DNA of 54,174 nucleotides from contig JAKSIO010000013.1 in assembly GCA_024398785.1 (NCBI GenBank), positions 1-54,174 of the forward strand, in the 5' to 3' direction. The notes under the pieces were generated by a model. It did no database searches. It saw only the letters and a list, made by a program, of their open reading frames with translations, and was not told the DNA's origin. Shown here piece after piece: positions 44,147 to 52,499 of the stretch. The first letter of the stretch is position 1. Every line of letters starts with the position of its first letter. The translations under genes were made by a program, and so were the position numbers. This DNA comes from Bacteroidaceae bacterium (GTDB taxonomy: Bacteria > Bacteroidota > Bacteroidia > Bacteroidales > Bacteroidaceae).

Positions 44147-44452
44147 ATGGATTTAATTATTTCACAACATGATGGCAATACCATTGCAAAAGTAGAAGGC
44201 CGTCTTGACACCACAAATTCACCTGAATTTGAGAAAAAGATGGCACCAATGATGGAAGGAGCAAATCCAAACATAGTTATGGACTGTAAAGATATGGTAT
44301 ATATCAGCAGTTCTGGTCTGCGTCTCTTTCTGACTCTTCAGAAAAGTGTCCGCGCACGCGGTGGGCAGCTTGTACTGACAGGCTTGCAGGATTCAATCAA
44401 AGAAGTTTTTGATATGACGGGATTCAGTTCAATCTTCACAATTCAAGATTGA
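44147..44452 (+). CDS. STAS-domain anti-sigma factor antagonist
   Basis: 101 residues, a single STAS domain of the SpoIIAA/RsbV type: GNTIAKVEGRLDTTNSPEFE at the start and the phosphorylation site region MVYISSSGLRLFLTL near residues 54-68. GGQLVLTGLQDSIKEVFDMTG follows. The unphosphorylated form would bind a partner such as the kinase domain of the divergent sensor. It is transcribed opposite to the phosphatase operon from an overlapping promoter. No sigma factor is in the window. Confidence 0.9.
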   Translation: MDLIISQHDGNTIAKVEGRLDTTNSPEFEKKMAPMMEGANPNIVMDCKDMVYISSSGLRLFLTLQKSVRARGGQLVLTGLQDSIKEVFDMTGFSSIFTIQD

Positions 44453-44609
44453 CCGAGTCTTTCCAATCATTTTCAGTGGCATCAAAGCCACTCCCAAATT
44501 CACAGCCGGACTGTTCTTCAGATCCGGCTGTTGTTTTTTCCGCCATTTTCTGACATGACGGCATCAATAGGAGACTGAATAAGAATATTGCAAGGAAAGA
44601 TACTTTCAT
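44436..44609 (-). CDS. Small hypothetical lipoprotein
   Basis: 57 residues starting MKVSFLAIFLFSLLLMPSC, a lipoprotein signal with a cysteine after MPS. The rest is short, acidic and polar (EEQSGCEFGSGFDATEND) with no known domain. A minus-strand -7 element TATATTTG at 44628-44635 lies just upstream and excludes the longer start at 44630. It overlaps the end of the STAS gene by 17 bases on the opposite strand. It could be a real peptide or chance. Confidence 0.5.
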   Translation of the reverse strand: MKVSFLAIFLFSLLLMPSCQKMAEKTTAGSEEQSGCEFGSGFDATENDWKDSVNLEL

Positions 44610-44623
44610 ATACGCAAAAACGA

Positions 44624-44655
44624 TTTGCAAATATAGGCAAATAACAATATCTTTA
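44624..44655 (+). promoter_or_regulatory. Promoter of mtnN
   Basis: TTTG (44624-44627), a 20-base spacer and TATCTTTA (44648-44655), one mismatch. The ATG is at 44660, 4 bases past the -7 element, so the message may be leaderless. It overlaps the minus-strand -7 element of the small lipoprotein. Confidence 0.6.
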
Positions 44656-44659
44656 CGCT

Positions 44660-45289
44660 ATGAAACTGGGAATAATTGCAGCAATGGAAAAAGAGGTCCG
44701 TGCCCTTGCTCACGCAGGCATTGACCAGGGAGTAGTACTGAGCGGCATGGGTAAGGTAAATGCCGCAATGGCCGCAACAAAACTCATTCTCTTGGAGCAT
44801 CCGCAGTACATAATAAACAGCGGAGTTGCCGGAAGTCTGAACAGTAATGTCAAGGTAGGGAATGTTGTAATAGGAACACAAACCGCGTATCACGATGTCT
44901 GGTGCGGAGACCCGGATAATATTGCAACCATGGACGGATGTCCGCGCTATTTTCAGGCAGACAAACATTTGCTGAGCATAGCGGACAACATTTCCGTCAA
45001 CGGTTCAACAATACATAAAGGACTCATCATCACCGGAGACCAGTTCTACATTTCACAGCAAGAAGATGCGCGCCAACTGTCCCTGTACCCCAATGCGCTT
45101 GCCTGCGATATGGAATCGGCTGCAATAGCACAGGTATGTCACCATTTCAACATTCCATTTCTGAGCATACGCGTAATAAGCGATGTTCATACTTCAGACA
45201 ACGATCAGAAAGAATCCTATACCAGTTTCTGGGAACAGGCGGCACACACTTCGTTCGAGTGCCTGAAACAGATTATTGACAATATTTGA
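44660..45289 (+). CDS. mtnN: Methylthioadenosine/S-adenosylhomocysteine nucleosidase
   Basis: Removes adenine from methylthioadenosine and S-adenosylhomocysteine, recycling methylation by-products. 209 residues, slightly short. It shows GIIAAMEKEVRAL with the catalytic glutamate, LSGMGKVNAA, NSGVAGSLN, ITGDQFY, ACDMESAAIAQV and VISDVH with the catalytic aspartate. Its end converges with the alpha-2-macroglobulin-like gene 4 bases away. Confidence 0.94.
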   Translation: MKLGIIAAMEKEVRALAHAGIDQGVVLSGMGKVNAAMAATKLILLEHPQYIINSGVAGSLNSNVKVGNVVIGTQTAYHDVWCGDPDNIATMDGCPRYFQADKHLLSIADNISVNGSTIHKGLIITGDQFYISQQEDARQLSLYPNALACDMESAAIAQVCHHFNIPFLSIRVISDVHTSDNDQKESYTSFWEQAAHTSFECLKQIIDNI

Positions 45290-45293
45290 GAAT

Positions 45294-48200
45294 CTACTTT
45301 ATTGAACCTGATGTACTTGCACGGAGCTCCGGTGCAATGGTGCATTCTATTGTTGCAGGACCAACCGTAAACTGACCGTCTGCCATCTTTGTAAGATAGT
45401 ATTCCACTACACTCTCGCCACGCTTTACCCTATTGATATAGATTCTACAGGCATCTTTTCCTGGAGCAACATAATAACTGAATCCGGAAGATATTTCATA
45501 ACGGGGACGCTGGTCAGAAACTACATATCCGGCAGCGCGCATATCTGATAATTCTACATAATCCGCCGCACGGTCAGACTTTACAGTCAATCGGACAAGA
45601 ACCTTGTCTCCAACCTTTACATGGTTCAGATCAGTCACTCTTGACAGCGAAGTTCCATTATCACTTTCGTTTACAATAAAGTATGTACGCTCTATTGCAA
45701 GCCCCTGTCCAAACGGTACAATATTGTCAATGGTGTGGGAATATTCGCAATACAAAGCACCCCAGCACATCTGATCGGATGTAGTCTCCACACTTACATT
45801 CCGGATTTTGCCAACTGTTTCAATATCCAAATCCTGCATTACATCGGCTATACCGGAAACAGTTATGGGAGCAATATCTCCGCCATCGAAAGAAACAACA
45901 ACATCAGATGCCTCTTGAGGAACACTTATCATTCCGTTGTCCAGCAGAGCTGCAATGGAATATGCCGTTTCGTAAGCATTATTCCACACAGTAGCCTGTT
46001 TTTGTTTGACAAGCCATCTGGTAGCCAGTTCTGCTTCATTGCCATATCCACTGCAGGACAATGCCTGAATAATAAGAGATTGAAGTTCTATTTGAGAACA
46101 TCCGGTATTATCACGCCAGAAAAGGCCGAATTCATCCTCAGTCAGGGCACGTTCAACAAGTCCTTCTGCATATTTTTTTGCTGCTTTAGAGTTATTCTGT
46201 AATGATAGTGTCAACGACAGCAGTGCACGCTCTCTGAGATTTAATGAATTCCGTTTCTGGTTAAGAGCCAGTTTCAGATAATAATCAAACATCTTTGAAT
46301 ATTTCTTATCTATGTCAAAAACAGTATTCCATACTGTCCTTGCGTACAGATAAAGCATTTCTGTATATCCAACAGAAGTGCGTGCACTTTTATGTTCAAT
46401 TTCCCTGGTGTAGCTTTCAAACATCTTTGAATCAAGATATTTTACGGCATTTTTCATTAAAGAATAAAGTTCTTCCTGAGTTATTATACCCAGACTTCTT
46501 TTCAGAACTCCAAGACGTTGCAGATCCGCAAATCCCTTCATTATCTGCAATGAAATATAGACATCAGATTCGCGTCCTGCAATCCATGACCAACCGCCAT
46601 CATCTTCAACGGCGTCACGCAGTTTGTCAAAATTACGTCTTAATCCGGATTGGGCAGCAAGAAGTTTGACAGAGTCGGCATCGGCTTCTTTCTGTATGGC
46701 GGGATATTCATTGAAAATTGAATAATACAGCATATCAGCATACAGATTATAGAAAATTGACAGGTTTGTTACAGCTTCTTTATCTGTAAGTCCCGGCAAA
46801 GCCCGCAATGCACACCAGACAGCACTTGGAGTAACTTCCAGCTTAAAGCTGCTGATTGCTCCGGAAGAGATATTCTTGAAGTTAACCGGGAACGTGCGCT
46901 TTTCATTTCCATTATTGTAGAATGCCGCAGATTCAATAAGAGTCATAACATTTGACCGCACAGGCAACACATTATGTTCGCCATCGGAACTCCATGCGGT
47001 TTTTACAACAAATGTATAATCCAGATTCTGAATATTCAGAGGCACTGCAACTTTAAAGGATACACCGGTTGAACCCATAGCAGGTATTGTCACTTCCTGA
47101 ATAGAGCCTTCCGGCAGAGCAGATTCAAGAACATTTCCCTGCTCATCCTTCAGTCTGAGGTATATCTGTGCATCGGCATCATGATCAGATGCATTTGACA
47201 CACGTGCTGAAAACAATACTGTATCGCCTTGTGTTACAAACTGAAGCGGCAAAGCCTCAATCATTACCGTACGGTATGTCTTTGTGCTTTTTGAATCAAT
47301 ATCGCATTCCAACTTTGTGTTATAGGCAAGAATCTGCATATTCCATTCAGTAAGCAGATCCGGAGCCGTGAAGGGGACATTCAGACATCCGTATTTATCC
47401 GTTTCCAAAGCTCTGAACAGAACTGTATTGCCAAAATTGCTTCGAATCACAGAGCTGTTTTCAAAAACAGCCTCTATACCCTCCTCTACAACATCATTCA
47501 TTTCCACAATATCAAGTCCCTCCAATGAACCTTGTAATTTTGTTTCTGCAGCAGAATTAACGGAACTTGCCTTCAGGCGTATTGCTCCAACAGCTAAGCC
47601 CTCAAATTCAGATTCTTCTACAGGAGGAAAATAAGCATAGTCTCTCAATGCACTTACTTTCAGCGTAAGACCGCCTTTCGACCTTATATCCTGTTCACAA
47701 TACCACGTTGACCTGTATTTTTCAATTGAAAACAACGGGTTCATAACACGTGTTTTTCCGTATTGTTCAGCGCTACTGAACGGGAGGTTCCAATTATTTA
47801 TACCGAAAGAATACAAAGAAGCATCGTTCATGGAAAGCAATATCCTTGCCTTTGCAGGTTTATCCTTTGCATCGGTTACATGAAGAGTAAGCCTGCTTGG
47901 TGAACCGCTTTCTATTTTATCTTCAAATTTGTCAATAATCAGATTCATTTTTCCTCTGCGGAAATCAATTTTTACACTTGTGTGTTCCTCAATTTTCTCC
48001 TTAACCGCCAGCATACTGATACTTATACCGTCCAAATCCTTTTCAGTCACTGCAATGGGTAATGTCCGTACGGATTGGGACAGTTCAATGGTATCTTTCC
48101 TATAAACACCATCAGCATTCGCATAAAGACAATATACCGTAACATCTTTATACGGAGACTGAACTGTCAACAGTGCCGTTTCACCCGGCAAATATTCAGA

Positions 48201-51164
48201 TTTATCAAGAACAGCCGTGAACAGCCTGTTTCCCACCGGTTTTGTACTGTTTGCAGATACACTTACAAAATTCATTTTATCTGTAACAGTCATACCGTCT
48301 TTGGAATATTGAACAACAAGCCTGTAGACTCCGTTCTCAAGATTATTTGCAACAGAAACAAACGCATCAGACATAGCATCTCCGGCACAAACCAGAGATT
48401 CTACGGACCAGTTTGCAAAATCATTTTCACCCAGGAAAGCATAATTCGGGAATTTTGTTTCAAGTTCACCAATATTCTCCATACAAACCGGTATGGACAA
48501 TTCAGACTGACTGTAATAATCAAATTCGTTTTTATATGAATACTTAGGCGCCTGATCTTTAAGCTTGAATAATTGGTATTGATATGTATCGCTGAATATT
48601 GCTCCCTGAGCATTAGCCAAGTTACAGTGAACAGAAAAACTTCCGTTGCAGACAGATTTTTCATACACATCTAAAATGTTTATCCTGAAAGGATATTTGG
48701 ACACAAGAATATTCAACTCCTGTTCCTCACTGTTTCCGTCCGATGCCACCACCGTTGCATGAATATTATACTGTATTTCATTCACATTCAATGGATTGTC
48801 TGGGAGTACAGGCACAAACTCAATTCTGAATGATCCATCGCTGCCAACAACAGTTTTACCTGTCAGAACCCTGTGGTTATCATTATTGTAGTACGGATAA
48901 TATTTGACAGAAGAGTCAACATAGTAATTAACCCTTGCTCCAGGTAAATAAGTACCACTATAACTTGCAGCCTTTCCGGTAACAGTAATAGCATTTCCAA
49001 ATGAATAATACGGTTGGTCTGCAGACAGGGTTACCGTCATTTTTGGCTGAACATATTCAATTACATTAATAGAACAGTAACCGCAGTAGCGTTTCTCATC
49101 AGGTTCCTGAACTTGAATTGAAAACGCATCGGGTCTAACATTATCCGGCAAAACAAATGTAGCAATACATGCTCCGTATTCATCGGTTATACATTCAACC
49201 GTCTGACGGACTTTTCCATAATTACCTGACAACTCAACAATAAGATTTTTCCGTGGAACCAGAGAGGTCTTTCCATTTTGATCTGTACGTTCAAAAATTG
49301 CATAAACCTGTACCGTATCGCCTGGACGATATGTTTTACGATCCGTATATATATCACAATAATTCCGGTTTGCAGTTTCAGTACTGTTTTTGTAAAAATA
49401 ATAATCCAACGAGTAGGTTCCGTCATCAAAAGAGAAATTATAATTTCCGGATTTCAACGGTTTGACAGGTTTGTCAATCTGCACAAACCCCTTTTTATCC
49501 ACAAAACCGTTTGCATAAAGATCTTTGTTTACACGTTTTTTCAACAAACTGGAATATTCAGTAGAATAAAAGGAATACTTCTTCCCGCTTGCCGGCTTGC
49601 CGCTGTTCATATCGGCAACAACGCCTATAGGTACAGTGCTTTCAAAACTGTTCAACAGTACTCCCACATATTCTTGTGAAATCATATCACATACAACAGC
49701 AGTTGTGTTTTCATTCAGTTCCGGTTTATCAGCAATTATCAGCAAACTGTTCTTATATTCGTTTTTTGGAATATTGAAATAGAGTTTTCTCTTTTCAAAA
49801 GAAGGTTTGTCTGCAATTTTCTGTTCCCACTTCACTGCATTTTTCCAGTCAATACCGGAATTCTTGTCTTCTGAGATTTTTTTCAGATTATCAATACCGC
49901 CGGCATTATCAATATATCCCCTGAAAGTGTTATAATCTACCGGCACCAATGTAAAATAGATACGTCCAACGTTAGCGGTAAGTATAAAGCCTATATTATC
50001 TGATTCAGGATACAGCACCTTATCGAAAGACGCCTGAATCATCGGCTTGCGCAAACGTTCCCTAAGTGAAACGCACATTGAAGCACCCAATGAATTGGGG
50101 AATTGTTCAATTGCCACATTACAAATAGAATCGGAACCATTTGGATTACTCTCACGGCATTGTTCCGCCTGCATATAATAAAAAACTGCGGCAAGTGGCT
50201 CATTCTGCACTGAATAATACTCCGCAATGCTCCTCAGTCCACTATCATAAAACGCAGGTTCCTGAGCCTCAGAAATTGTTTTTATTCTATACAAATCTAC
50301 AGCGGCCCTTATGTCAGAAGACATCCCCTTGGACTGATTTGTAAGAAGATACAGCATATACAGTGTACCTGAAGACATGGTTCTGGCATTATACTCAGTA
50401 CACAGTTCAATAAAATCTTCTGCCGTTGAACAAACCCGCTTGTCATACAGCATCTTGGCTCCGGTACCATATAAATTTCCAGTCCAGTTCTGAATAATTT
50501 CATGTTCAATGGCATTGCAGATTAACATCTGATGAAGGGTCTTTACCAGATTTACCCGTTCATGCTTCTGTGCATCGTCCAGCCAAACATCGCCTATCAC
50601 CGTTGAGTAATCCTGCAAAATATCCTCAAATACCTTGACATCGGTTTTCTGGCATGCATTCTGCGCCGTTTCAACGGATTTCAACTGATAATACCAAATT
50701 GTATCCTGCAGAGTTTGTCTGCTCCATTTTGTGTAGTCAGTCCCCGGTTCTTCAAGCGTACCATTATTATTTGCAAACTCAGTCAACCTTCTATTATTAT
50801 TCAAACAATTGCTGTAGAAATTGGCAATAAGAGCATAATCAACTGCAAGATATGGACCGGACAGTTTGTTCTCAAGTCCCCTGAATATGTCAAGAGTAGC
50901 CTTATCGCAATCCTCCTTATAAGTTTTATACACCTGAGCAAGTTTCACTGCAGCCTCAAGCCGCTCAACCGGTTTCGCTTTTTTACTGCTCAATACCGAC
51001 TCAAGGACCATGGCAGCACTCTGCGGTTTATCTTCCTCTATCAGTCTGTCCGACTTTTCAAGCTGTTCCTCTATTCTGTTACACAACGCAGGCTGTGAAA
51101 AAGACAGCATACCAACAAAAACCAGCAGTACTGCATATATATGCACCAAAGAATATTTCTTCAT
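45294..51164 (-). CDS. Alpha-2-macroglobulin-like envelope protein without thioester
   Basis: 1956 residues with a signal peptide (about 1-28, cut near PALCN). A helical repeat-like N-terminal part (30-350) is followed by macroglobulin domains. The MG2 hallmark TDRKTYRPGDTVQVYAIFER is near 610, the segment PDLLTEWNMQILAYNTK near 1275, and a C-terminal helical domain follows. Alpha-2-macroglobulins trap proteases. The place of the reactive CxEQ thioester (about residue 1460) reads LTDKEAVTNLSIFYNLYADM, so covalent trapping is lost, as in thioester-less bacterial forms. Probably periplasmic. A mature pairing with penicillin-binding protein 1C is not seen here. Confidence 0.87.
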   Translation of the reverse strand: MKKYSLVHIYAVLLVFVGMLSFSQPALCNRIEEQLEKSDRLIEEDKPQSAAMVLESVLSSKKAKPVERLEAAVKLAQVYKTYKEDCDKATLDIFRGLENKLSGPYLAVDYALIANFYSNCLNNNRRLTEFANNNGTLEEPGTDYTKWSRQTLQDTIWYYQLKSVETAQNACQKTDVKVFEDILQDYSTVIGDVWLDDAQKHERVNLVKTLHQMLICNAIEHEIIQNWTGNLYGTGAKMLYDKRVCSTAEDFIELCTEYNARTMSSGTLYMLYLLTNQSKGMSSDIRAAVDLYRIKTISEAQEPAFYDSGLRSIAEYYSVQNEPLAAVFYYMQAEQCRESNPNGSDSICNVAIEQFPNSLGASMCVSLRERLRKPMIQASFDKVLYPESDNIGFILTANVGRIYFTLVPVDYNTFRGYIDNAGGIDNLKKISEDKNSGIDWKNAVKWEQKIADKPSFEKRKLYFNIPKNEYKNSLLIIADKPELNENTTAVVCDMISQEYVGVLLNSFESTVPIGVVADMNSGKPASGKKYSFYSTEYSSLLKKRVNKDLYANGFVDKKGFVQIDKPVKPLKSGNYNFSFDDGTYSLDYYFYKNSTETANRNYCDIYTDRKTYRPGDTVQVYAIFERTDQNGKTSLVPRKNLIVELSGNYGKVRQTVECITDEYGACIATFVLPDNVRPDAFSIQVQEPDEKRYCGYCSINVIEYVQPKMTVTLSADQPYYSFGNAITVTGKAASYSGTYLPGARVNYYVDSSVKYYPYYNNDNHRVLTGKTVVGSDGSFRIEFVPVLPDNPLNVNEIQYNIHATVVASDGNSEEQELNILVSKYPFRINILDVYEKSVCNGSFSVHCNLANAQGAIFSDTYQYQLFKLKDQAPKYSYKNEFDYYSQSELSIPVCMENIGELETKFPNYAFLGENDFANWSVESLVCAGDAMSDAFVSVANNLENGVYRLVVQYSKDGMTVTDKMNFVSVSANSTKPVGNRLFTAVLDKSEYLPGETALLTVQSPYKDVTVYCLYANADGVYRKDTIELSQSVRTLPIAVTEKDLDGISISMLAVKEKIEEHTSVKIDFRRGKMNLIIDKFEDKIESGSPSRLTLHVTDAKDKPAKARILLSMNDASLYSFGINNWNLPFSSAEQYGKTRVMNPLFSIEKYRSTWYCEQDIRSKGGLTLKVSALRDYAYFPPVEESEFEGLAVGAIRLKASSVNSAAETKLQGSLEGLDIVEMNDVVEEGIEAVFENSSVIRSNFGNTVLFRALETDKYGCLNVPFTAPDLLTEWNMQILAYNTKLECDIDSKSTKTYRTVMIEALPLQFVTQGDTVLFSARVSNASDHDADAQIYLRLKDEQGNVLESALPEGSIQEVTIPAMGSTGVSFKVAVPLNIQNLDYTFVVKTAWSSDGEHNVLPVRSNVMTLIESAAFYNNGNEKRTFPVNFKNISSGAISSFKLEVTPSAVWCALRALPGLTDKEAVTNLSIFYNLYADMLYYSIFNEYPAIQKEADADSVKLLAAQSGLRRNFDKLRDAVEDDGGWSWIAGRESDVYISLQIMKGFADLQRLGVLKRSLGIITQEELYSLMKNAVKYLDSKMFESYTREIEHKSARTSVGYTEMLYLYARTVWNTVFDIDKKYSKMFDYYLKLALNQKRNSLNLRERALLSLTLSLQNNSKAAKKYAEGLVERALTEDEFGLFWRDNTGCSQIELQSLIIQALSCSGYGNEAELATRWLVKQKQATVWNNAYETAYSIAALLDNGMISVPQEASDVVVSFDGGDIAPITVSGIADVMQDLDIETVGKIRNVSVETTSDQMCWGALYCEYSHTIDNIVPFGQGLAIERTYFIVNESDNGTSLSRVTDLNHVKVGDKVLVRLTVKSDRAADYVELSDMRAAGYVVSDQRPRYEISSGFSYYVAPGKDACRIYINRVKRGESVVEYYLTKMADGQFTVGPATIECTIAPELRASTSGSIK

Positions 51165-51205
51165 AAATAAAAGATAAGATTACTTATTGTATATCAGTAT
51201 CTGGT

Positions 51206-51213
51206 CAAAGTTA
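51206..51213 (-). promoter_or_regulatory. -7 element of the macroglobulin-like gene
   Basis: TAACTTTG on the minus strand, 41 bases before the start codon. No convincing -33 element. Confidence 0.45.
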
Positions 51214-51257
51214 TGTATTTATTTCGTTTTCCATATATTAAAATATCAAAAACAAAA

Positions 51258-51311
51258 GGATATTGTACAATAAGGCCGGTCGCCTATAATACAGTGCGAC
51301 CGGCAATATCC
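51258..51311 (-). terminator. Two-tier hairpin after the superoxide reductase-lipocalin gene
   Basis: Inner stem GCCGGTCGC/GCGACCGGC (51275-51283, 51296-51304) and outer stem GGATATTG/CAATATCC (51258-51265, 51304-51311). It begins 11 bases past the stop of the leftward gene and would end its transcript. It lacks a long T run, so it may instead stabilise the RNA end. Confidence 0.65.
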
Positions 51312-51322
51312 TCACCCGGGAC

Positions 51323-52288
51323 TTACTTGTCCTGAGGTTTTTGCTCCATCCACAAGAGTTTTGCAGTATTATAGCCGCGAAGGCATGCTTCGGTTAAAAT
51401 ATCGTGTTTTACCTTACCGTCAATCTGAGGGGTTCGTGAAAGAATCCAAAGGTACTTGTCTGACGCAGATCCAACCAGAGCATACTGGTATTCTTCATCG
51501 AGCATCATAATACGGTAATCTGAATAGAACGGTCCAAAGAATGATACACGCAACACCCCTTCCGTATCTGTAGTTTTGGCCTTGCCCACAGACATTGTAA
51601 CCTGCCCTTCCTTCATGCCGCGGTTTATAACCCTGATCTTTCCGTTGTTCATAAGAGAATATTCTGCAGTCGGATAATAGACACCGCGCTCAAAGCGGTG
51701 ATCATAACGTGCCAGTTCAAACCATTTGCCAAGGTACCTTTCAATATCAAGACTTTCAACAGTTGAATTGTCCACTTTCTGCGCTGTACATGATATTGAA
51801 AAAATAGACATCAGCAACATTGCAAACCAACCGCAATAGCATCTGTCTTTATGACAATCCTTATCTGAACTTATTTCTTTGTCTTCACCGGTATTTTCTG
51901 ATTCATCTTTAAAATCAGTTTTCCATAGTCCGTGCAGATTGCAATATGCATATATTGCCACAATCTTTTCGCTGCAATCACAAACTTCTACCTGTGCCTT
52001 TCCAGTGGGGTCTAGACTGACATAGTTTCCACCGTTTTCTGTCTCGATATAGATAAAATCTATATGATGCTCGTTGGTCATAGGATGCGGCTGTTTTCCA
52101 ACAAGTATTCTTATTGTTGAGTTTTGCAAACGTTCCGCTACCGGAACATGATACTCAACTTTTCCATCAGTTGTGCCCGGCTGTAATTCAACCATTTCTT
52201 TTCCGCAGCATACAGTTTTTACACCACTGTCAACCAACTTGACAATAACATTACCACAAATTGTACATTTAAAGAATTTTGTAGTCAT
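51323..52288 (-). CDS. Superoxide reductase (desulfoferrodoxin) fused to Blc-type lipocalin
   Basis: One open frame of 321 residues. Residues 1-125 are a two-iron superoxide reductase. The desulforedoxin site has C8, C11, C27, C28; the catalytic iron ligands are H47, H68, H74 or H75, C116 and H119 (EYHVPV, HPMTNEHHIDFI, CNLHGLW). An acidic, Cys-containing linker (126-151) leads to a hydrophobic stretch ending in a lipobox-like FSISC (152-167). A lipocalin follows (about 175-315: YLGKWFELARYDHRFERG, VINRG, WILSRTP). Relatives are normally two proteins, one cytoplasmic and one lipid-anchored. The Lys before the catalytic-site His (EKH in known enzymes) is Tyr here. The start was taken at MTTKFFKC rather than three codons earlier. 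Confidence 0.85.
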   Translation of the reverse strand: MTTKFFKCTICGNVIVKLVDSGVKTVCCGKEMVELQPGTTDGKVEYHVPVAERLQNSTIRILVGKQPHPMTNEHHIDFIYIETENGGNYVSLDPTGKAQVEVCDCSEKIVAIYAYCNLHGLWKTDFKDESENTGEDKEISSDKDCHKDRCYCGWFAMLLMSIFSISCTAQKVDNSTVESLDIERYLGKWFELARYDHRFERGVYYPTAEYSLMNNGKIRVINRGMKEGQVTMSVGKAKTTDTEGVLRVSFFGPFYSDYRIMMLDEEYQYALVGSASDKYLWILSRTPQIDGKVKHDILTEACLRGYNTAKLLWMEQKPQDK

Positions 52289-52391
52289 AACACACATAAA
52301 TTAGATAGTTAAAAATTTTTGTCATGCCTGTTCTTCCTGATTCAGCAGCCGGGCCCTTGGCATTATGAATTTCAGAACATCTGCAACACTG

Positions 52392-52399
52392 CAAATGTA
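52392..52399 (-). promoter_or_regulatory. -7 element of the superoxide reductase-lipocalin gene
   Basis: TACATTTG on the minus strand, about 100 bases before the start codon. The -33 match is poor, so the promoter may need an activator; the divergent LysR protein is the obvious candidate. Confidence 0.5.
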
Positions 52400-52452
52400 T
52401 GCGACAGTTACAATCATTATTATTGATTTTATTACTTTATTTCAATAGTATC

Positions 52453-52475
52453 TATTGATATTATCAATATATTTG
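52453..52475 (+). promoter_or_regulatory. LysR-type operator overlapping the regulator's -7 element
   Basis: TATTGATATTATCAATA (52453-52469) has perfect 8-base arms and fits the T-N11-A LysR box. It abuts TATATTTG (52468-52475), the -7 element of the regulator gene 24 bases upstream of its ATG. Binding there should repress the regulator's own gene. Confidence 0.6.
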
Positions 52476-52499
52476 CATCGCTATATATAAGGTACATTT

